Part shown: in pieces, positions 59,600 to 64,000 of the stretch
Numbering within the stretch: position 1 is the first letter of the stretch
How the letters are laid out: each line of letters opens with the position of its first letter
Assembly (NCBI GenBank): GCA_017538105.1
Contig: JAFYJN010000050.1
Span: 1 to 64,000, forward strand
Length of the DNA stretch: 64,000 bases
Origin: Prevotella sp.
GTDB taxonomy: Bacteria > Bacteroidota > Bacteroidia > Bacteroidales > Bacteroidaceae
Reading direction: 5' to 3'
Made by a program: the position numbers and the translations under genes
Notes under the pieces: model-generated
Told to the model about the DNA's origin: nothing
What the model saw: only the letters and a program-made list of their open reading frames with translations
Database searches by the model: none

Positions 59600-60727
59600 A
59601 TGATAGACAACCCATTTATTACTTTCGGTTACGAGTCGGCCGACTATTTTTGTGACCGTGAAGAAGAGACACGCCGATTAATCAGTCTGCTCACCAACGG
59701 CAACCACACAGCCCTGATTTCACCACGCCGAATGGGCAAGACGGGATTACTACATCACTGTTTCGCACAGCCCGAAATAGAGGAATCGTATTTCACATTC
59801 CTTATAGACATCTATGCCACCAAGAATCTTCAAGATATGGTATTCCAGATGGGACGAAGCATCGTAAAAAGACTGAAGTCAAAAGGCAAGTCATTTATCG
59901 ACACCTTTCTTCTATACGTCACCTCCCTCCGTACCGGTATTTCGTTTGACGGTCAAGGCAATGCCAGTTGGAATATCAACATCGGCGACATCAAATCACC
60001 GGCATTCACCCTCGACGAGATTTTCAATTATCTTCAATCGGCAGACAAACGTTGCATTGTGGCTATCGATGAGTTTCAGTCAATTGTGAACTACCCGGAA
60101 AAGAACACCGAGGCTCTTTTGCGCACTTATATCCAACAATGCCGCAATGCTGTCTTCGTCTTTTCCGGTTCACAACAGAGTCTAATGAACGAAATGTTTT
60201 CATCCCCCGCCCGTCCATTTTACCAAAGCGTATCGATGATATTTCTAAGCCCTGTGAACGAGCAGAAATATGATTTCTTCGCGAAGGATTTGTTTTCCCG
60301 TTATCAAAAGACATTAAAAGATGGAGTGTTGAGTTATATATACAATCGTTACGACGGCATTACTTGGTACATACAGAAGTTGCTGAACCAATTATTCGCA
60401 GGAACCGCAGTGGGAAGCGAGGCCTGTCTGGACGATGTCAAACTAAGCGAGCAGCTTATCCTCTCACAAAATGAAGAATCCTATAAAGACACCCTTTTCC
60501 AACTCACCATCAAGCAAAGAGACCTTTTTACAGCCATAGCCCATGAAGGGAAAGCCACGCAGATAACCGGCGGTCCTTTTATTAAACGTCACCACCTCAC
60601 ATCAGCAAGCAGCGTTCAGAAAGCTGCAGAGGTGCTGATTGCCAAGCAACTGCTGACCTGTCATTATGGAGAGTATGAAATATACGACAAATTCATGGCG
60701 AAATGGATACAAGATGAGTTGTCTTAA
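59600..60727 (+). CDS. AAA-type ATPase (ATPase_2-like)
   Basis: This 375-residue protein belongs to the group of stand-alone P-loop ATPases common in Bacteroidetes and archaea. It begins DNPFITFGYESADYFCDREEET, a typical opening. Walker A is in ISPRRMGKTGLLHH (near 44-52) and Walker B in CIVAIDEFQSI (near 155). FVFSGSQQSLM with GSQ is the sensor-1-like part. A winged-helix region forms the last 80 residues (QRDLFTAIAHEG, then SSVQKAAEVLIAKQLL). No nuclease or other effector domain is fused, and no partner gene is next to it. It is flanked by related repeats, and its codon use is more A/T-rich than its neighbours, so it may have been gained by transfer. Role unknown. Confidence 0.85.
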   Translation: MIDNPFITFGYESADYFCDREEETRRLISLLTNGNHTALISPRRMGKTGLLHHCFAQPEIEESYFTFLIDIYATKNLQDMVFQMGRSIVKRLKSKGKSFIDTFLLYVTSLRTGISFDGQGNASWNINIGDIKSPAFTLDEIFNYLQSADKRCIVAIDEFQSIVNYPEKNTEALLRTYIQQCRNAVFVFSGSQQSLMNEMFSSPARPFYQSVSMIFLSPVNEQKYDFFAKDLFSRYQKTLKDGVLSYIYNRYDGITWYIQKLLNQLFAGTAVGSEACLDDVKLSEQLILSQNEESYKDTLFQLTIKQRDLFTAIAHEGKATQITGGPFIKRHHLTSASSVQKAAEVLIAKQLLTCHYGEYEIYDKFMAKWIQDELS

Positions 60728-61031
60728 GTTGATGTTGTTCATCGATAGTGAACAACGAACCAACACTAAACACTAAACATTCAACACTCTACGCCCTCCC
60801 CTCGGGGAGGGATGGGGAAGGGGCTCATCACAACATGTTGTGCATGTTCATTGTTGTCTGAAAAAAAACCACTAATTACGCTTGTTATTTTCGACAAAGG
60901 GACAAAAGGACTTAAAAAACGATGAGGGATGAGCACAGGATTTTCCTTATATTTATTAAGGTGGAGAAAAAAAACGAAAAAAAATAGAGATTTTTTTGCA
61001 TGATGATGAATGAAAATAAAAAAGAATTTTA
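60728..61031. repeat. Intergenic region with AACACTAAACAC / CCCTCCCC-GGGGAGGG element
   Basis: From about 60757 to 60825 it repeats the block seen at 25905-25975: AACACTAAACACTAAAC, ATTCAACACTCTACG, CCCTCCCCTCGGGGAGGG, GGGGCTC. Next is CACAACATGTTGTG (60829-60842) and TGTTCATTGTTGTCTGAAAA (as at 59400). The remainder is A/T-rich without an ORF. Confidence 0.75.
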
Positions 61032-61039
61032 TACCTTTG
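61032..61039 (+). promoter_or_regulatory. -7 promoter box of nrdDG
   Basis: TACCTTTG followed by CAG. Transcription would start near 61046, exactly at the first of the two hairpins in the leader. Confidence 0.75.
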
Positions 61040-61046
61040 CAGTCGT

Positions 61047-61117
61047 AAAAAGTTTTCCAAAACGGGAAACTTTTTTAGGCGGGAAAGCAAAAAAGTTTTC
61101 CAAAACGGAAAACTTTT
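61047..61117 (+). promoter_or_regulatory. Twin hairpins in the nrdD leader
   Basis: Two copies of AGTTTTCC-AAAAC-GG(G)AAAACT: 61047-61075 (12 bp with one wobble, then a T run) and 61091-61117 (11 bp, perfect). Both have the loop AAAAC. They could be repressor sites in DNA, or attenuator or protective stems in RNA. They do not look like NrdR boxes. Confidence 0.65.
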
Positions 61118-61143
61118 CATGATAAAGACATAATCAACCTTAT

Positions 61144-63243
61144 ATGATGGAAATCAAAAATTTTACAATCACAAAGCGTGACGGCTCAAAAGACCGCTTC
61201 TCACTCGACAAGATTATGAACGCCATAGTGAAGGCGTTTGAGAGTGTGGGAGAGCCTGCCGATCTTGGCACCATCTCTAAGATTCTCAGCCACTTAGATA
61301 TTCAGGAGGGTATCAAGGTGGAAGATATCCAGAACCAGGTGGAAGAGGCCCTGATGCGCACAGGGTTCTACAAGGTGGCCAAATCATTCATGCTCTACCG
61401 TCAGCAACACTCCGAGGATAGGGAGACTATAGCGAAGTTGCAATTTTTGTCAGAGTACTGCGACTCGGTGAACGCGGCCACCGGTTCGAAGTACGACGCC
61501 AACGCCAATGTTGAACATAAAAATATTGCGACGCTCATCGGCGAGTTGCCGAAATCGAACTTCATCCGCCTGAACCGTCGTCTGCTGACCGACCGCATCA
61601 AGAAGATGTACGGCAAGCAGCTGGCCGACGAATACATCGACAAACTAACACACCACTTTATATATAAGAACGACGAGACCAGCCTGGCCAACTACTGCGC
61701 CTCGATTACCATGTACCCCTGGCTCATCGGCGGCACGCTCTCCATCGGCGGCAACTCGACGGCCCCCACGAACTTGCGCAGTTTCTGCGGCGGCTTCGTG
61801 AACATGGTGTTCATGGTGTCGAGCATGTTGTCGGGTGCCTGCGCCACACCAGAGTTCCTAATGTACATGAACTATTTCATTGGCAAGGAATATGGTCTCG
61901 ACTATTACAAACGTGCCGACGAGCAGGTGGACCTGAGTCTGAAGAAGCGCACGCTGGACAAGGTGATCACCGACTATTTCGAGCAGATAGTGTACACGCT
62001 GAACCAGCCCACGGGAGCGCGCAACTACCAAGCGGTGTTCTGGAACGTGGCTTACTACGACCGTTATTACTTCGAGAGCATTTTTGGAGACTTCTATTTC
62101 CCCGACGGCACGAAGCCCGACTGGGAAGGTCTGTCATGGCTGCAGAAACGGTTCATGAAATGGTTCAACAAGGAACGCACGAAGACGATGCTCACCTTCC
62201 CCGTGGAGACGATGGCACTGCTGACCACCAAGGAAGGGGAGCCGATGGACCAGGAATGGGGCGAGTTCACCGCGGAGATGTATGCCGAGGGACACTCCTT
62301 CTTCACCTACATGAGCGACAACGCCGACTCACTGAGCTCGTGCTGCCGTCTGCGCAACGAGATTACCGACAACGGCTTCAGCTACACGCTGGGCGCCGGC
62401 GGTGTGTCGACGGGCTCGAAGAGCGTGCTCACCATCAACCTGAACCGCTGCGTCCAATATGCGGTGAACCACAAGATGGACTACAAGGAATACCTGGGTG
62501 AGATCATCGACCTCTGCCATAAGGTGCAGCTGGCGTACAACGAGAACCTGAAGGAGTTGCAGGCCCACGGCATGCTGCCCCTGTTCGACGCCGGATACAT
62601 CAACATCGCCCGCCAGTACCTGACCATCGGCATCAACGGCCTGGTGGAAGCCGCCGAGTTCATGGGCCTGAAGATAACGCCGAACGACGACTACCTGCAT
62701 TTCGTACAGGGTATCCTCGGTCTGATAGAGAAATACAACAAGCTATACCGCACAAAGGACGTGATGTTCAACTGCGAGATGATTCCTGCGGAGAACGTGG
62801 GCGTGAAACATGCCAAATGGGACCGCGAAGACGGCTATTTCGTGCCCCGCGACTGCTACAACAGCTATTTCTATGTGGTGGAGGACGACTCGCTGACCAT
62901 CATCGACAAGTTCAAGCTGCACGGCGCTCCCTATATTGAGCACCTCACGGGTGGCTCGGCGCTGCACATGAACCTGGAGGAGCACCTGAGCAAGCAGCAG
63001 TACATGCACCTGCTGAAGGTGGCCGCCCAGGAAGGGTGCAACTACTTCACGTTCAACATCCCCAACACGGTGTGCAACGATTGTGGCCACATCGACAAGC
63101 GTTACCTGAAAGAGTGCCCGCAATGCCACTCAAAGAATGTTGACTACATGACGCGCATCATCGGTTACCTGAAGCGTGTGAGCAACTTCTCACAAGCCCG
63201 TCAGGAAGAGGCAGCGCGCCGATTCTACGCCCATCCCGAATAA
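61144..63243 (+). CDS. nrdD: Anaerobic ribonucleoside-triphosphate reductase
   Basis: NrdD makes deoxyribonucleotides without oxygen through a glycyl radical. The 699-residue protein has an ATP-cone regulatory domain (about 3-90, TITKRDGSKDRFSLDKIMNAIVKAF), the ten-stranded barrel with LSSCCRLRNEI and SCCRL-type active Cys (near 400), and a C-terminal zinc site CNDCGHIDKRYLKECPQC (near 645-662). The glycyl radical residue is in TRIIGYLKRVSNF (G674). The leader has twin hairpins. The activase gene nrdG follows after a 104-base gap with an unusual folded segment. Fits an obligate anaerobe. Confidence 0.96.
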   Translation: MMEIKNFTITKRDGSKDRFSLDKIMNAIVKAFESVGEPADLGTISKILSHLDIQEGIKVEDIQNQVEEALMRTGFYKVAKSFMLYRQQHSEDRETIAKLQFLSEYCDSVNAATGSKYDANANVEHKNIATLIGELPKSNFIRLNRRLLTDRIKKMYGKQLADEYIDKLTHHFIYKNDETSLANYCASITMYPWLIGGTLSIGGNSTAPTNLRSFCGGFVNMVFMVSSMLSGACATPEFLMYMNYFIGKEYGLDYYKRADEQVDLSLKKRTLDKVITDYFEQIVYTLNQPTGARNYQAVFWNVAYYDRYYFESIFGDFYFPDGTKPDWEGLSWLQKRFMKWFNKERTKTMLTFPVETMALLTTKEGEPMDQEWGEFTAEMYAEGHSFFTYMSDNADSLSSCCRLRNEITDNGFSYTLGAGGVSTGSKSVLTINLNRCVQYAVNHKMDYKEYLGEIIDLCHKVQLAYNENLKELQAHGMLPLFDAGYINIARQYLTIGINGLVEAAEFMGLKITPNDDYLHFVQGILGLIEKYNKLYRTKDVMFNCEMIPAENVGVKHAKWDREDGYFVPRDCYNSYFYVVEDDSLTIIDKFKLHGAPYIEHLTGGSALHMNLEEHLSKQQYMHLLKVAAQEGCNYFTFNIPNTVCNDCGHIDKRYLKECPQCHSKNVDYMTRIIGYLKRVSNFSQARQEEAARRFYAHPE

Positions 63244-63247
63244 TTTT

Positions 63248-63330
63248 ATTATCCCGAATGTTAGAATGAGAGTTTTTAACAACTCTCAAAATCAGAAATA
63301 ATATTCTGATATTCTAACATTCGGGATAAT
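63248..63330. repeat. Perfect three-way-junction palindrome between nrdD and nrdG
   Basis: An outer 20-bp perfect inverted repeat (63248-63267 with 63311-63330) encloses two more perfect hairpins: GAGAGTT-tttaac-AACTCTC (63268-63287) and ATCAGAA-ataata-TTCTGAT (63291-63310), with only AAA between them. All 83 bases but three linker and twelve loop bases are paired. It may be an RNA processing or stability element, or a small mobile cruciform. Confidence 0.85.
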
Positions 63331-63347
63331 CAGATGATGCCAGAACC

Positions 63348-63815
63348 ATGCTGAAATATGTGAACACCGGTATCGTGTTTCAGGAGATACCCGACGAGGT
63401 GACGTTGGCAATCAACATCTCCAACTGTCCCTGCCATTGCCCGGGGTGCCACAGCCACTACCTCTGGGAAGACATCGGTCTGCCTTTGGATACCGACGCC
63501 ATCGACGCCTTCGTGGACGAGTATGGTAACGACATCACATGCATCGCCATGATGGGCGGCGACGGTGACCCCCGAGGTGTGAATATTCTGGCACAATACA
63601 TCCACGAGGAGCACCCTCAGTTCAAGGTGGCATGGTACAGTGGCAGGTTGCGCATACCCTCCATTGTCAACAAGGCCGATTTTGACTACCTCAAAATCGG
63701 CCCTTATATCCGTCATCTGGGACCCCTTAGTAAGCCGACGACGAACCAGCGGATATATATGAAATGTAAGGGAGGGGAATTTGAGGATATCACGTATAGG
63801 TTTTGGAGGAGGTAA
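63348..63815 (+). CDS. nrdG: Anaerobic ribonucleotide reductase activating protein
   Basis: NrdG is a radical-SAM enzyme that puts the glycyl radical on NrdD. The 155-residue size is normal. The iron-sulfur motif is C-x3-C-x2-C in NCPCHCPGCHSHYLWE (Cys 27, 31 and 34). The SAM-binding GGE-like motif is MMGGDGDP (near 67), and FDYLKIGPYIRHLGPLSKPTTNQRIYM is the NrdG-type end. The last codons (TGG AGG AGG TAA) lie at the start of a purine-rich repeat array. It is transcribed with nrdD across the folded segment, which may set the ratio of the two proteins. Confidence 0.94.
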   Translation: MLKYVNTGIVFQEIPDEVTLAINISNCPCHCPGCHSHYLWEDIGLPLDTDAIDAFVDEYGNDITCIAMMGGDGDPRGVNILAQYIHEEHPQFKVAWYSGRLRIPSIVNKADFDYLKIGPYIRHLGPLSKPTTNQRIYMKCKGGEFEDITYRFWRR

Positions 63816-63946
63816 TTAAAAGGTAAAAAGGTAAAAGGGTAAAGGGAGGGAAAGGAAGGTCAAGGGAGGTAGAGGGAGGGAAAGGAAGGTCAAGGGAGGT
63901 AGAGGAAGGGAAAGAAAGGTAGAGGGAGGTAAAGGAAGGTAATAGT
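63816..63946. repeat. Purine-rich tandem array (30-bp unit) with AATAG end
   Basis: GGTAAAAA units turn into GGGAGGGAAAGGAAGGTCAA with GGGAGGTAGA, a 30-base unit present twice and then in two shortened forms. The array ends in GGTAATAGT (63938-63946) right at the next ATG. Same style as the other elements, with a diverged boundary. Confidence 0.75.
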
Positions 63947-64000
63947 ATGGACAAACATTTAGGCCACGGCATTTTTTGTGCGATAATCTCTTTTTTGTGG
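63947..64000 (+). CDS. Start of a further gene, possibly an EamA-type transporter
   Basis: ATG 63947 opens 18 codons to the window edge: MDKHLGHGIFCAIISFLW. A short charged start followed by a hydrophobic helix ending in Leu-Trp is the usual beginning of EamA/DMT permeases, but the piece is too short to be sure. Its ATG touches the end of the repeat array, which would then form its whole leader. Confidence 0.5.
   Translation, partial: MDKHLGHGIFCAIISFLW

Noticed and set aside
63248-63330. Integron attC site
   Set aside because: The fold is cloverleaf-like, but the terminal core sites (RYYYAAC / GTTRRRY) are missing and there is no integrase nearby.

Overview
The window looks like a chromosome segment of a Bacteroidales bacterium, most probably Prevotella in the broad sense. 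The reasons are two tandem SusC/SusD pairs, lipoprotein signals followed directly by Cys, promoters with the Bacteroidetes -7 box TAnnTTTG, almost no Shine-Dalgarno sequences, and secreted enzymes that end in the short Gly-Ile-Tyr-Ile-x-Asn-Gly-Lys-Lys tail typical of Prevotella. The genus is inferred from these features, not from a search.

Positions 194-32815 form a xylan-utilisation region. A large secreted protein and a tiny Prevotella-type protein come first. Then comes a XUS-type operon: xusA/xusB, xusC/xusD, xusE and a GH10-like surface protein whose nucleophile is lost. A multi-domain carbohydrate-binding protein follows, then a GH30 glucuronoxylanase operon (GH30, DUF6057 membrane protein, PD40/TolB-like lipoprotein with a CxxCH motif), a DUF3857-only protein, a CE6 acetylxylan esterase, an intact GH10 xylanase with CBM-like domains, and GH43. 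Together they can bind, cut, deacetylate and debranch glucuronoarabinoxylan and import the oligosaccharides.

Positions 33165-48144 hold metabolism: queF, a lipoprotein, a carboxyltransferase related to pyruvate carboxylase B, an HD hydrolase, a full histidine-degradation set (ftcD, hutU, hutH, hutI), vsr, a sodium:solute symporter and a TrpB2-like enzyme. From 48299 to 59011 the genes run on the minus strand: ftsB-like, two small proteins, dihydroorotase, a solo MetH activation domain, a four-helix-bundle protein, a metallophosphoesterase, plsC, a polyprenol-phosphate glycosyltransferase and mfd. The right end carries an AAA ATPase, nrdD and nrdG, and the first codons of a further gene.

The most unusual content lies between the genes. 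Many gaps hold hairpin-like elements made of short purine-rich tandem repeats. The repeat alphabet differs from copy to copy, but the array ends at a recurring boundary (GGACAATA, with variants GAGAATA and GGACATTA). Several copies continue into a short loop and an inverted array. At 54571-55228 the same arms and boundaries enclose a four-helix-bundle (S23/IVS-type) gene, so it looks like the gene-carrying member of a family whose other copies here have no gene. One array lies in frame inside hutU, and others supply or abut stop codons (ftcD, hutH, plsC, nrdG). A second family, C/G-rich palindromes around CCCTCCC/GGGAGGG, occurs at about 13 places. No CRISPR array, tRNA, rRNA or conventional transposase was recognised.
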